A DNA stretch of 24,322 bases from Anditalea sp035461405. Its GTDB lineage: Bacteria > Bacteroidota > Bacteroidia > Cytophagales > Cyclobacteriaceae. The stretch spans positions 1-24,322 of the forward strand of contig DATHVH010000041.1 in the NCBI GenBank assembly GCA_035461405.1, written 5' to 3'. The notes below the pieces were generated by a model, which saw nothing but the letters and a program-made list of their open reading frames with translations, was not told where the DNA came from and ran no database searches. Of the stretch, positions 6,543 to 15,695 are shown in pieces (position 1 is the stretch's first letter; each line of letters starts with the position of its first letter). The position numbers were made by a program, and so were the translations under genes.

Positions 6543-8090
6543 TTATTCAGCCACCCGTAACATCAAAACTGATTTGGACGGTACTTTTACCTGTAGGTTT
6601 TCACCTTTCAAATTAAAGTTTTTGAAATCTTTAATACCTACTCTTTCTTTATTATCAAAAGTATTATAAGCATCCATGGCATCTGTAGTGACTACTCTAC
6701 CTGTAATGTTTTTTCCTTTAATTCCCCTTAATACACAGTCTAAAGTAATTTCCTTATCAGGATTTATGTTTACTATACTGATATTCACCATACCATCGTC
6801 AGAACGCGAAGTACTCACATGTAATGCTTCAGCTTCCAGTTCATCGATTTTGATTTTTTCTGAAATTAATTGGTGTGGAATTAATTTAGCATCCTTATGA
6901 GGCTTATATAGATCAAATACGTGGTAAGTAGGAGTCAATAGCATCTGGTCACCTTCTGTAAGGATGATAGCCTGCAATACATTTACGGTCTGAGCTAAAT
7001 TCGCCATATGGACTCTGTCCGCATGCTTATTAAATACATTCAGTGTAATTCCGGCTACCAGAGCATCTCTTAAAGTGTTCTGCTGCTGAAGAAAACCAGG
7101 ATTGGATCCAGGTGTAGGTAAATACCATGTTCCCCACTCATCTATTATTAATTTTACTTTTTTATCAGGATCAAATTTATCCATGATGGTGCCATGCTTG
7201 GTGATCAGCTCATCCATTTTTTCTGCTTTGATCAGCGTTTCCAAATAATCCTTTTTGGAAAATTCTGTAGCAGACTTCTTATTTTGGAAATTACCCGGAA
7301 CCGTATAATAATGCAAAGATAGCCCATCCATCATTCTTAAAGGAATGTCTCTCATCAGGACTTCAGTCCATCTAAAATCCCAATCATTGGCACCACCGGC
7401 TATTTTAAATAGCTGGTTCCCACCATAGTCACGTGCAAAGGTCGCATACCTTCTATATTCATTGGCATAATACTCTGGAGTCATATTTCCTCCACAACCC
7501 CAGCTTTCATTTCCTACACCCCAATATTCTATATTCCACGGTTCTTGCCTACCATTTTTCTCTCGGAGCTTAGCCATAGGACTAACGCCATCAAAGTTGA
7601 TGTATTCGATCCATTTGCTCATTTCATCTACTGATCCACTACCTACGTTTCCCGTAATATATGGCACCGTACCTATCTTCTCACATAGGTTAAGAAATTC
7701 ATGTGTACCAAAGCTATTATCTTCGGTCACACCGCCCCAGTGGGTATTTACCATCGTAGGCCTATCTTCTCCTATACCATCAGTCCAGTGATATTCATCC
7801 GCAAAACAGCCACCGGGCCAGCGTAGGTTTGGAATTTCCAAATCTATCAGTGCCTGAAGCACATCACTTCTATAACCATCCTGATTGGCTATCTCAGAGT
7901 CTTTTCCAACCCAGATTCCACCATAAATACCTGTACCAAGATGCTCGGCAAAGTGACCATAAATATGTTTGTTAATGGTAATTTCCCCTTGGTCGGCATT
8001 AATAATGAGCCTGTTCGTTTGGGCATTGGCCGAGAAAATGGCTGCGATCAGTACTGTCGCCAGCAAGAATTGCTTCCTTAAATTGATCAT
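6543..8090 (-). CDS. GH51 alpha-L-arabinofuranosidase (copy 1)
   Basis: Secreted enzyme of 515 aa. A signal peptide at 1-23 ends SANA|Q. The GH51 barrel shows EHLGTGIYGG, RWPGGCFADEYHW, acid/base Glu195 in GVGNESWG and nucleophile Glu318 in IIDEWG. A beta-sandwich domain (about 400-515) ends the protein. GH51 enzymes are retaining and release terminal alpha-L-arabinofuranose from arabinan, arabinoxylan or arabino-oligosaccharides. It is in the operon 4 nt after the GH97 gene and 26 nt before araB. Together with the signal peptide this points to a periplasmic role finishing imported oligosaccharides just before the cytoplasmic catabolic genes. It differs clearly from the second GH51 at 14075-15667 (RWPGG versus RYPGG, DEWG versus DEYN), so it is not a recent duplicate. 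Confidence 0.93.
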   Translation of the reverse strand: MINLRKQFLLATVLIAAIFSANAQTNRLIINADQGEITINKHIYGHFAEHLGTGIYGGIWVGKDSEIANQDGYRSDVLQALIDLEIPNLRWPGGCFADEYHWTDGIGEDRPTMVNTHWGGVTEDNSFGTHEFLNLCEKIGTVPYITGNVGSGSVDEMSKWIEYINFDGVSPMAKLREKNGRQEPWNIEYWGVGNESWGCGGNMTPEYYANEYRRYATFARDYGGNQLFKIAGGANDWDFRWTEVLMRDIPLRMMDGLSLHYYTVPGNFQNKKSATEFSKKDYLETLIKAEKMDELITKHGTIMDKFDPDKKVKLIIDEWGTWYLPTPGSNPGFLQQQNTLRDALVAGITLNVFNKHADRVHMANLAQTVNVLQAIILTEGDQMLLTPTYHVFDLYKPHKDAKLIPHQLISEKIKIDELEAEALHVSTSRSDDGMVNISIVNINPDKEITLDCVLRGIKGKNITGRVVTTDAMDAYNTFDNKERVGIKDFKNFNLKGENLQVKVPSKSVLMLRVAE

Positions 8091-8094
8091 AAAT

Positions 8095-10059
8095 TTAATC
8101 GTTATTATTTATATGAATGATAAAACCTGAATGACTGCCTACCTTGACATCTACGGTAGAACTTGTTGATAAATTCTGAATTTCAAATACTTGGTTGTCT
8201 GGACTATCTTGGATAATTTTTAATGTATTGCCATTTTTTTGGAAAGGTGTAAGATCGATATTTAAAAGCTTCTCTTGGTCAGAACCATTAATACCTGCCA
8301 GATACCATTCGCTCCCGCTCCTTCTGGCCAGCACTACATACTCTCCCGGATAACCCTCTATAAATTTGATCTCTTCCCAAGAAGAAGGTAAATTTTGTAA
8401 AAAATTAATTACTTCTCTAGGCTGTTTTTGCATTCCCTCTGGAGATTCTGCAAAATGCTGAACCCCTGAATAATAAAGAACGGACAGTGCTAGTTCGAAT
8501 GCATGAGTAGATCTTCTTTCAATATCCGGAATAGAATCCAACACCATAGGGGTAAAATCCATGGGGTCATAAACATTTCTTGTAAAAGGAAGCATGGTCA
8601 TATGACGTGGAGCTCGGTCAGCAAATGCCTGATCAAAACTAATCATCTCAAATCCTTTTACCGCTTCAGCTGTCATAAGATTGGGATAGGTCCTATGCCA
8701 TCCCCTAGGTAAGGTACTCCCATGAAAATTAACCATCAATTTAGCTTCTGCTGCATCTGAGAGTATATCATGATAGTACTTCATAACACTTTGCCCATCG
8801 CCTCCAAAGAAATCTATTTTCACACCTTTGATTCCCATATCACTGATGCGTTTAAATTCTTTTTTTCGGTCATCACTTTTCAGTAAGGCATTTCGAGGAG
8901 TGTAAGGAGCAGTATTCCAATCCCCTGCAGAATTATACCAGAGCCATAAACCTACATTTTTTTCTGCTGCGTATTTAACCAATTCTTCAATCCTGTCATA
9001 GCCAATATTTACATCCCAATTGACATCTATGAGGCTATACTCCCAGTTCATATTTGAAGCATAATCAATATAGCTTCGCTGCACCTCCTCTATGATCGAG
9101 TCATCCTTTCCCAAAGCCCAGCTCCAAGAGGCGGCACCAGGAATGACGAAAGCCGTATTTTTAATTTTTTCCGGATCAGCAAGGTCAGTTCCCAAAGTAG
9201 ATTCCACTATGTTTTTTAGATTCCCTACGGCTATAATTCTCCATGGACCTTCCCACTCTGCACCAACTTTAGATAATACCTCCCCCTCAAAAATTCCTTC
9301 TTGGTCAGACGGATAGGCAATTTTATAATTCCCTCCAGGTGAATCTGCTGCCAGTCTGCTTCCTGTGTTATTTGCCTTTACACCAGTTTCGGAGATCAAT
9401 ACCCAAGTATCATCTACTTGAAAGAGCGCCGGATAAACCCAGCCTGAGGCTATAGGTGATGGAGTACCCACTGCTATATTCATACTATATTCCTCTTCAT
9501 AAGAAGGATTTGTACGCTCCCATCCGGTCTTTGGATCCGACATAGGTTGCATCCAAGCTTTAGTTGTCTCTGGAAATCTAAAACTGGTATGTTCATCATT
9601 TAGGATGGCGGATGATCCTGTCCATTTAGGAATACTATACCTAAAAGCAACACCATTGTCTGAAAGTCTAAAAGTAATGTCAATCTTTTGGTCCTCTTCG
9701 TTTACAAATGTAAAAACCTTTTCGTTGGCGATATACTGGTGATCTTTTTGTTTACCATGAATTAGTGTATACTCTTCATTTACAGAATTGATCTCCGATA
9801 TACTTAGCAACTTTAAACCATCAGAAAAATCTATCCCTTCCAACTCGAGACCCAGCTGAGAATTCAATAATACCGATTTACCATTATAATTTAAATTATA
9901 CGATGCTTTACCATTTTCTAAAAAAATGCCCACTACTGTATTTTTATCCGGACTAGCTATCTGCATATCTGGAAACTTAGCCGCACAGCTGCTGAGCAGA
10001 ACAACCAGTCCACTAATACAAAAATTAAGTGCAATTTTAAATATTGATTTAATACTCAT
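8095..10059 (-). CDS. GH97 glycoside hydrolase, retaining type (alpha-galactosidase / beta-L-arabinopyranosidase candidate), lipoprotein
   Basis: A lipoprotein with lipobox LSSC (Cys25), then an N-terminal GH97 beta-sandwich (about 30-300), a barrel (about 305-560; PGAASWSWALG, LIDVNWD, LWLWYNSAGDWN) and a C-terminal beta domain. GH97 contains inverting alpha-glucosidases (SusB type) and retaining enzymes whose nucleophile is an Asp. Here VKIDFFGGDGQ offers Asp416 as nucleophile and MTAEAVKG offers Glu465 as acid/base, which fits the retaining branch. That branch holds alpha-galactosidases, and a bifunctional beta-L-arabinopyranosidase/alpha-galactosidase has been described in Bacteroides thetaiotaomicron. 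Alpha-D-Gal and beta-L-Arap share ring stereochemistry, so the arabinan context makes beta-L-Arap a reasonable substrate (inference). The start overlaps the previous stop as TAATG, indicating coupling to the GH127/146 gene. Confidence 0.88.
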   Translation of the reverse strand: MSIKSIFKIALNFCISGLVVLLSSCAAKFPDMQIASPDKNTVVGIFLENGKASYNLNYNGKSVLLNSQLGLELEGIDFSDGLKLLSISEINSVNEEYTLIHGKQKDHQYIANEKVFTFVNEEDQKIDITFRLSDNGVAFRYSIPKWTGSSAILNDEHTSFRFPETTKAWMQPMSDPKTGWERTNPSYEEEYSMNIAVGTPSPIASGWVYPALFQVDDTWVLISETGVKANNTGSRLAADSPGGNYKIAYPSDQEGIFEGEVLSKVGAEWEGPWRIIAVGNLKNIVESTLGTDLADPEKIKNTAFVIPGAASWSWALGKDDSIIEEVQRSYIDYASNMNWEYSLIDVNWDVNIGYDRIEELVKYAAEKNVGLWLWYNSAGDWNTAPYTPRNALLKSDDRKKEFKRISDMGIKGVKIDFFGGDGQSVMKYYHDILSDAAEAKLMVNFHGSTLPRGWHRTYPNLMTAEAVKGFEMISFDQAFADRAPRHMTMLPFTRNVYDPMDFTPMVLDSIPDIERRSTHAFELALSVLYYSGVQHFAESPEGMQKQPREVINFLQNLPSSWEEIKFIEGYPGEYVVLARRSGSEWYLAGINGSDQEKLLNIDLTPFQKNGNTLKIIQDSPDNQVFEIQNLSTSSTVDVKVGSHSGFIIHINNND

Positions 10060-12434
10060 TATTTATTGCTTTTCAGTAATCTGATATGATTTATTTTAGG
10101 AGCTGAGGTATTTTCTACTACTTTAAACTTTATCTCTAATAACTCCGAATCTTTTATTTCTTGGGTTAAGGGATAGGTTTTTGTAAATGGAGCTTTATCA
10201 GCAGTTTTACTTAATTCTTCCTCCACTAATAAATTGTCATTTATATATACTTCCACTTTAGTATTAGCTTCCTCAGGGATAAATGTCAGCTGTAGTTCTT
10301 CAGCATTTTTATCTTTATTACGAAGCTGATAGGTCATCCAATCTTCCGGAGATCTCCAAAAGAAACCATCAATATTACCGTATTTGGTCTTACCACTACG
10401 ATAAAAATGATCGGACTCGGGCTGCTGCTCACCCAATGCTATTTCATCCACAGTGCGTGAAGCCAATTTTCGAAATACTTCATCCTTTTGGGAGAGACTT
10501 GCTCTCCTAGAAGATATGGCTTCTTTATTATCTACTACAGGGAAATACAACTGGTACCTGGCTTCATGAATTTTATAAAAAGGCTCTAAATAAATAGCCT
10601 CATTTTTAATAGAACTGATTTGATCAGAAAAATTAAAAGTAAGTGTTCCATCAGGATTCTTTTTGAGTTCTTTAATATCATCTGCACTTGCTAGGTAAAT
10701 GTCTGCAGTGTTCAGAGGTTTCATTTCTCCACTAGCAACATGACCCATACGGCTATCATCGGCCCAAATTCCGTCAAGTAACTCTACATCACGGTCAGCG
10801 GCAGCTAATACTATTGGCCCATAAAGTATAGAAGCCCATCCTGATTGATCGGGTAAATACTCTTTATGTAAGGCCATAGGTAGATCGACAGTAATCTTAT
10901 CACCATCCTTCCAAGATCTTTTAAGGGTGATATAGTCATCTTCAATGATGGATTCTACCTTTTCGCCATTTACATTTACCTGAATTTTTTCTAAAGAAAT
11001 GATCCATTGGGGTTTCCTAATTTTTAATTCGAGATTGGTCTCCTTCTCCATGGCTAGGGTCAAAGTAGTTTTTTCTTCAAAAGGAAAATTTGTAGTCTGC
11101 GTCAATTCAATTCCTTTTCCATCCCAAGTGAGTACTGAGGGTATAAATAAATTGACATATAAAGTTTCCTCATCATATGCATATATAAATTTGCCGTATT
11201 TACTATGATTTTCTAGCCCAGATCCCACACAGCACCAAAATCCCTTGTGGGGCTGGGAGTAAACTCTATAGTGATTTGGACGCATAGGCGTGAAATATAC
11301 AAATCCACCGTCTGGGTGTTGTGAAGATAAAATATGATTATACAATGCTCTTTCATAATAATCCGCATACCTGGCTTCGGGGTTATCCTGAAACAATAGC
11401 TCTGTAAGCTTGAGCATATTATAGGTATTGCAGGTTTCAGGGCCTTGGTTAGAGGAAAGCATTTCGGAAAAATCATCCTTGGGATGGAAATGTTCTCTTA
11501 CGCTATTTCCACCTATGGACACTGACCTTTCATTGACCACCTTATCCCAAAAAAATACCGAAGCTGATTTCCAATCTTCTTTTTCTTCTATTAAACCTAT
11601 TTTTTGATAGCCTATTACTTTAGGAATTTGGGTATTGGCATGGTACCCATTTAGCTTATCTTGACTGTTTTCAAGCGGTTGTAGAATCTCTTGGTGGGAC
11701 ATTTTCTTGGCTGCATCTAAGTAAGCCTTGTCATCATAAATTTCATACATGATGGCAAAAATCTCATTAAATCCTCCATGCTCGCTCACGAGCATTTTTT
11801 GAAGTTGGTCTTCAGATAGATCTGCTATGATATCTAAAAACCATTTTCCCAACTTATCCAAAACCACTTTAGCTTCCTCACTTCCGCCGTCTATATGAGC
11901 ATCTGCTAAGCCAGCAAATATTTTATGAATATTATATAATGGAACCCAATGGTTGTTTAGTGAGAAACTCTCAGCATTTATATTACCGTTTTTAATTTCA
12001 GTCCAGATTTTCTTCCCATTTGGGACACCAGCTAGATATCCATCTCCATGGGCCTGCTGCGCCTGAGAAAGCTTTTCTACCATATAGTCCAGCCGCTCTT
12101 TCAGATCCACCCTCCCAGTAGAGGCATACATCATAGAAAGGGCCGAAAGGTAGTGCCCCCCTATATGTCCGTCCAGCCCCGTATTTTCCCAATTGGTATA
12201 TCTCTCAGCATCCCATGGCAAACCCGCCTCTAACATGTATGGAGCCAGTAAACGGTCCATATCCATTTCCATCATGTAGTTGATATCAGTCTGCTGTGCT
12301 TTCAGAAAATCACTTTCCAAAAGCCTGACATCTTCCAAATTAAATAAGTGGGTTTTATTAGGGACCTGACCATAACTTAGCCCATTTAAACTGATCATGC
12401 CTAATATGATGAAGATGGCTTGATATATTTTCAT
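10059..12434 (-). CDS. GH127/GH146-type beta-L-arabinofuranosidase (DUF1680 fold)
   Basis: A 791-aa secreted protein with a signal peptide at about 1-22 (ending LSYG|Q). The (alpha/alpha)6 barrel begins FNLEDVRLLESDFLKAQ, with DRLLAPYMLEAGLP and WENTGLDGHIGGHYLSALS. Enzymes of this group use a zinc-bound cysteine as nucleophile. The matching residues are Glu333 and Cys335 in GPETCNTYN and Cys401-Cys402 in GFWCCVGSG. Glu314 (VREHF) is a plausible acid/base. The size and the two extra C-terminal beta domains (about 550-790) resemble the larger Bacteroides enzymes now classed as GH146 rather than the shorter bifidobacterial GH127 enzyme; the exact family is not certain. It hydrolyses beta-L-Araf, a rarer decoration of pectic arabinan. 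A 118-nt gap precedes it, and it is coupled to GH97 by a TAATG overlap. Confidence 0.88.
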   Translation of the reverse strand: MKIYQAIFIILGMISLNGLSYGQVPNKTHLFNLEDVRLLESDFLKAQQTDINYMMEMDMDRLLAPYMLEAGLPWDAERYTNWENTGLDGHIGGHYLSALSMMYASTGRVDLKERLDYMVEKLSQAQQAHGDGYLAGVPNGKKIWTEIKNGNINAESFSLNNHWVPLYNIHKIFAGLADAHIDGGSEEAKVVLDKLGKWFLDIIADLSEDQLQKMLVSEHGGFNEIFAIMYEIYDDKAYLDAAKKMSHQEILQPLENSQDKLNGYHANTQIPKVIGYQKIGLIEEKEDWKSASVFFWDKVVNERSVSIGGNSVREHFHPKDDFSEMLSSNQGPETCNTYNMLKLTELLFQDNPEARYADYYERALYNHILSSQHPDGGFVYFTPMRPNHYRVYSQPHKGFWCCVGSGLENHSKYGKFIYAYDEETLYVNLFIPSVLTWDGKGIELTQTTNFPFEEKTTLTLAMEKETNLELKIRKPQWIISLEKIQVNVNGEKVESIIEDDYITLKRSWKDGDKITVDLPMALHKEYLPDQSGWASILYGPIVLAAADRDVELLDGIWADDSRMGHVASGEMKPLNTADIYLASADDIKELKKNPDGTLTFNFSDQISSIKNEAIYLEPFYKIHEARYQLYFPVVDNKEAISSRRASLSQKDEVFRKLASRTVDEIALGEQQPESDHFYRSGKTKYGNIDGFFWRSPEDWMTYQLRNKDKNAEELQLTFIPEEANTKVEVYINDNLLVEEELSKTADKAPFTKTYPLTQEIKDSELLEIKFKVVENTSAPKINHIRLLKSNK

Positions 12435-12552
12435 GTCTAAAATTTTAACTGATTTAAATATCTTAATTTCTTGTAGGGAATTTAGCAGGATCTATATTTT
12501 TTTCAACGTGTCACATGATCGGTTATCCTATATCCGAAATCTTTTTTCTTTT
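12435..12552. other. 118-nt gap within the operon, nothing recognised
   Basis: AT-rich spacer between the first five operon genes and the GH127/146-GH97-GH51-araBD-galM block. I see no convincing hairpin and no perfect TAnnTTTG element on the minus strand. A pyrimidine-rich run lies at about 12542-12572, around the stop of the GH43 gene. An internal promoter is possible but not visible. Confidence 0.3.
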
Positions 12553-14043
12553 CTATTTTTTCTTTCCCCAGATTGTCGTTCCACGATGATCTAAGCCGCT
12601 GAATAGGATTGTAGGTTTATGGTTTTCCCAGTCATATCCATTATCTACATAAACTTTTTGAACTTGCCCTTCTCCACGGGTCAAGGTAAGCCATGGATTA
12701 TTATATGTCCATGATTGACCAGGATTGCCCCCTATAGTTCCATCAGCATTTAATACTAAATCCGTGGCCCTTTGTAAATCGGGTAAAAATTGCTCATCTG
12801 CATACCCAGGAACTACTCTGTAATCTAACACTATTAGTTCCCAATTGCCAGCTATTCCTTCCACTGTTACTTCTTCTTTTTCCAAATTTGCAAATCTCTG
12901 TGGAGAAGCCAAGGGCCAGCCGTCTTCCGTCCAGTAAAGTTTTCTTACATGCATAATCATGTAAAACCGGTCAGCGGCCGGTCTTCCTTGGTGAGCTATG
13001 TAATAATCATCCTCATCTCGAAACACTGCATTATGTGCTACCCCTTGCCAACCAGGATGTCCCTGAAATTGATATGGTGCCACTAACATAGGTATATCGT
13101 CACGCTCATCATTCATGTCGTTTCCGTTATAATCCAGAAAAGGGCCTGTTGGACTTTGAGATCTACCTACTCTAATATTGTATTTTGTTTCTAGCCAGTC
13201 ATAGGACAAAAACAGATAATAAAAACCAGTTGCTTCATTATAAATCACCTCAGGAGCTTCAATATTTCCATTTATCCTGTCCCCAGTAAATCCACGTTGT
13301 GCTATCCGGACGCCTTTATCGTTGGTTGTTTTGGCTAATCCTGTGGCAGGCTCAAGTTCCATTACATATATTCCATCAAAAGCAGATCCGTAATACATCC
13401 AATGTGCTCCTGCATTGTCAACAACCACTGCTGGATCAATGGCATTGGTCATTGGGATATTGGTATTAGAGGTAACTACTAGTCCTCTTTCTGTCCAAGG
13501 GCCATCAGGTGAATCTGAAACTAACAAACCCGTGGCACTTAGCTTAAATCTTTCGGAAGATAGAGAGTAGTATAATCTATATTCACCTCCTATTTTTATA
13601 ATGTAGGGTGCCCATATATTTTCAAAAGGTTCTACTCCATTTCCTCTGATATAATTAACGGCCTGGGTTGGTCTGCCATTTAATGCCCATCCTACAAAAT
13701 CCCATTTCACTAGATCTCTGGAGCGCCTGATCTGAATGCCTACACGACTAAGGGGCTGTCCATAAGCTACATCAGTAGAATAACTGTAAAACCAATCTCC
13801 ATCTTTGAAAATAGAAGGATCATGAACATTATAGGGCCCCCACTGATCAGTGTATTGAAAAGACGAAATTTCCCCATACGAATCCCGGATGTCTGTCAGT
13901 TCAAAAGGCTTTTCCTCTACGGGGTCGGGGATGACAGGAGTTGGTCCATTTTCTTCCGTAATATCTTCCTGACATCCCACTACTATTAAGAGCGAAAATA
14001 ATATCAACAGAAAAACACTATTTTTAGAATTAAGTAATTTCAT
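12553..14043 (-). CDS. GH43 endo-arabinanase-like lipoprotein with C-terminal domain
   Basis: A 496-aa lipoprotein with lipobox VVGC (Cys24) and a Pro/Glu-rich linker, probably exposed on the outer membrane. The five-bladed GH43 propeller spans about 65-385, with the three acidic residues at Asp75 (NVHDPSI), Asp203 (NAIDPAV) and Glu262 (GNIEAPEV). VAHNAVF (His337) matches the calcium-site histidine of arabinanases. A further domain of about 100 residues (390-496) has the layout of the C-terminal domain of long, two-domain endo-alpha-1,5-L-arabinanases. It probably cuts arabinan chains at the cell surface before SusCD uptake. Exo-acting or arabinofuranosidase activity cannot be excluded from sequence. 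It follows the second GH51 gene by about 31 nt. Confidence 0.88.
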   Translation of the reverse strand: MKLLNSKNSVFLLILFSLLIVVGCQEDITEENGPTPVIPDPVEEKPFELTDIRDSYGEISSFQYTDQWGPYNVHDPSIFKDGDWFYSYSTDVAYGQPLSRVGIQIRRSRDLVKWDFVGWALNGRPTQAVNYIRGNGVEPFENIWAPYIIKIGGEYRLYYSLSSERFKLSATGLLVSDSPDGPWTERGLVVTSNTNIPMTNAIDPAVVVDNAGAHWMYYGSAFDGIYVMELEPATGLAKTTNDKGVRIAQRGFTGDRINGNIEAPEVIYNEATGFYYLFLSYDWLETKYNIRVGRSQSPTGPFLDYNGNDMNDERDDIPMLVAPYQFQGHPGWQGVAHNAVFRDEDDYYIAHQGRPAADRFYMIMHVRKLYWTEDGWPLASPQRFANLEKEEVTVEGIAGNWELIVLDYRVVPGYADEQFLPDLQRATDLVLNADGTIGGNPGQSWTYNNPWLTLTRGEGQVQKVYVDNGYDWENHKPTILFSGLDHRGTTIWGKKK

Positions 14044-14074
14044 GTGGTTACTATTATATGTTTACCATGGAAGA

Positions 14075-15667
14075 CTACCTTCTAACTTTAGCCTTAATGA
14101 GGGTATATGAATGAGCTGGAAAACTATAGGTAATTTTATCTCCTTTTCCTTTAAGACTCTTCTTTACGGTTTCTACATTCGTTTTACCAAAATCGTTTTC
14201 TGCTTTGATATCCGGTCCATTCACTTCGTAAACTTCAAAATCTCCAGTAAAAGTACCTTCTTGAGCTAATATGTCAGTTGTTATGGCTTTATCTTTATGT
14301 CTGTTTACCACATTGATAATTACCTCATCTCCATGATAAGTAGCCGATACATCAAGGTAAGGAACATCTTTGAGATCAGCACGCTGCTCTCCCATTCCTA
14401 ATGCGAATTCACCGGTATCATATTTTTCTGAATCCACAAATACATCCAGTGCTGTACCAAATACATGATTGGCAAAAAGTGCCATAGGATGATAAATAGT
14501 CTGTAAAAACATCCCCTCTTCCTCTGCAAAAATTGGAGCTATAACATTTACTAATTGTGCCATATTAGCAATCTTTACTACATCAGCATTTCTTATGAAG
14601 GCATTGAGAAATGAGGCTATGACTAAAGCGTCTTCTAAATTATATCGTTCTTCCAATGCTCTCTCTCCTGTCATGGAATCTCCTGTTCTCCATCTGTACC
14701 AGATATTATATTCATCCCATGCTATATATATAGGATCACGGTCTCCTCTATCTGCTCTGTGCATGGCCTCATCTAATAGGCCCTTTACCAGTTTAGTGCG
14801 CTGTTCTAAAACCAGTGGTGATGCCACAAAGGAATAGTAATCATCATCCACATTACCTACATACATATGGAGAGCTAGATAATCCACCACATTTTTTAGC
14901 TCATCGATAACCACCTTATTCCACTCCATAGGATCGGAACCTGGATGGAAATTTGAAGAGCCCGCAGCTACTAATTTGATATTAGGATCAGTTAACTTCA
15001 TTAACTTGCCTGCTTCCCTTGCTTTTTTACTATAATCTTCCGCACTCATCTGTCCCATTTGCCAGGGTCCATCCATTTCATTACCCAGACTCCAGTAAAT
15101 AATATTATGGGGTTCTGCATATCCATGTTCTTTTCTTAATTCTGCATATTTTGGACCTGAAGCTACATTAGTATATTCCACCCATCGGCGGGCTTCTTCT
15201 ATAGTTCCTGTGCCTAGATTTACTGCAAAATATGGTTTGGTTCCCATCAATTCGGCATATTCCATAAATTCATTGGTACCAAATTCATTGGTTTCTAGTC
15301 TGTTCCATGCCAATTCCAGCCTAGTAGGTCTATCTTCTCGAGGACCTACTCCGTCAAGCCAATGATAATTCGAAACAAAGTTTCCTCCAGGATATCTTGT
15401 TAAAGAAACATTCAGACCTTTAACGGCTTCCAATACATCTTTTCTAAAGCCTTTTTCATCTGATAAGGGATTGCCTGGATCGTAAATACCTCCGTAGACA
15501 TTTCTGCCAAGGTGCTCTACAAAATTACCGTATATCTTCTCATCTACTTCTCCTATAGTCCTATCCAGATCAATTTTAATCCTGGCATTTTGGGCTTGAG
15601 CATTTTCTGGAATAGCCAATGTAATACTCGCCAATACTATTCCAGTATATATATATCTAATATTCAT
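14075..15667 (-). CDS. GH51 alpha-L-arabinofuranosidase (copy 2)
   Basis: A 530-aa secreted enzyme with a signal peptide at 1-26 ending QAQ. GH51 landmarks are YGNFVEHLGRNVYGGIYDPG, RYPGGNFVSNYHW, acid/base Glu197 (WSLGNEMDGPW) and nucleophile Glu319 (IAWDEYNIWYRWR). A beta-sandwich domain closes the C-terminus (about 430-530). The YIAWDEYNIWYR and GNEMDGPWQ variants are typical of the classical GH51 arabinofuranosidase branch and differ from the copy at 6543-8090, suggesting different preferences (for example alpha-1,2/1,3 side chains versus alpha-1,5 oligosaccharides; inference). It lies between the two GH43 genes with gaps of about 30 nt or less, so it is part of the same transcript. Confidence 0.94.
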   Translation of the reverse strand: MNIRYIYTGIVLASITLAIPENAQAQNARIKIDLDRTIGEVDEKIYGNFVEHLGRNVYGGIYDPGNPLSDEKGFRKDVLEAVKGLNVSLTRYPGGNFVSNYHWLDGVGPREDRPTRLELAWNRLETNEFGTNEFMEYAELMGTKPYFAVNLGTGTIEEARRWVEYTNVASGPKYAELRKEHGYAEPHNIIYWSLGNEMDGPWQMGQMSAEDYSKKAREAGKLMKLTDPNIKLVAAGSSNFHPGSDPMEWNKVVIDELKNVVDYLALHMYVGNVDDDYYSFVASPLVLEQRTKLVKGLLDEAMHRADRGDRDPIYIAWDEYNIWYRWRTGDSMTGERALEERYNLEDALVIASFLNAFIRNADVVKIANMAQLVNVIAPIFAEEEGMFLQTIYHPMALFANHVFGTALDVFVDSEKYDTGEFALGMGEQRADLKDVPYLDVSATYHGDEVIINVVNRHKDKAITTDILAQEGTFTGDFEVYEVNGPDIKAENDFGKTNVETVKKSLKGKGDKITYSFPAHSYTLIKAKVRR

Positions 15668-15695
15668 CTAATACCAATTTAATGAGTTTAACAAC

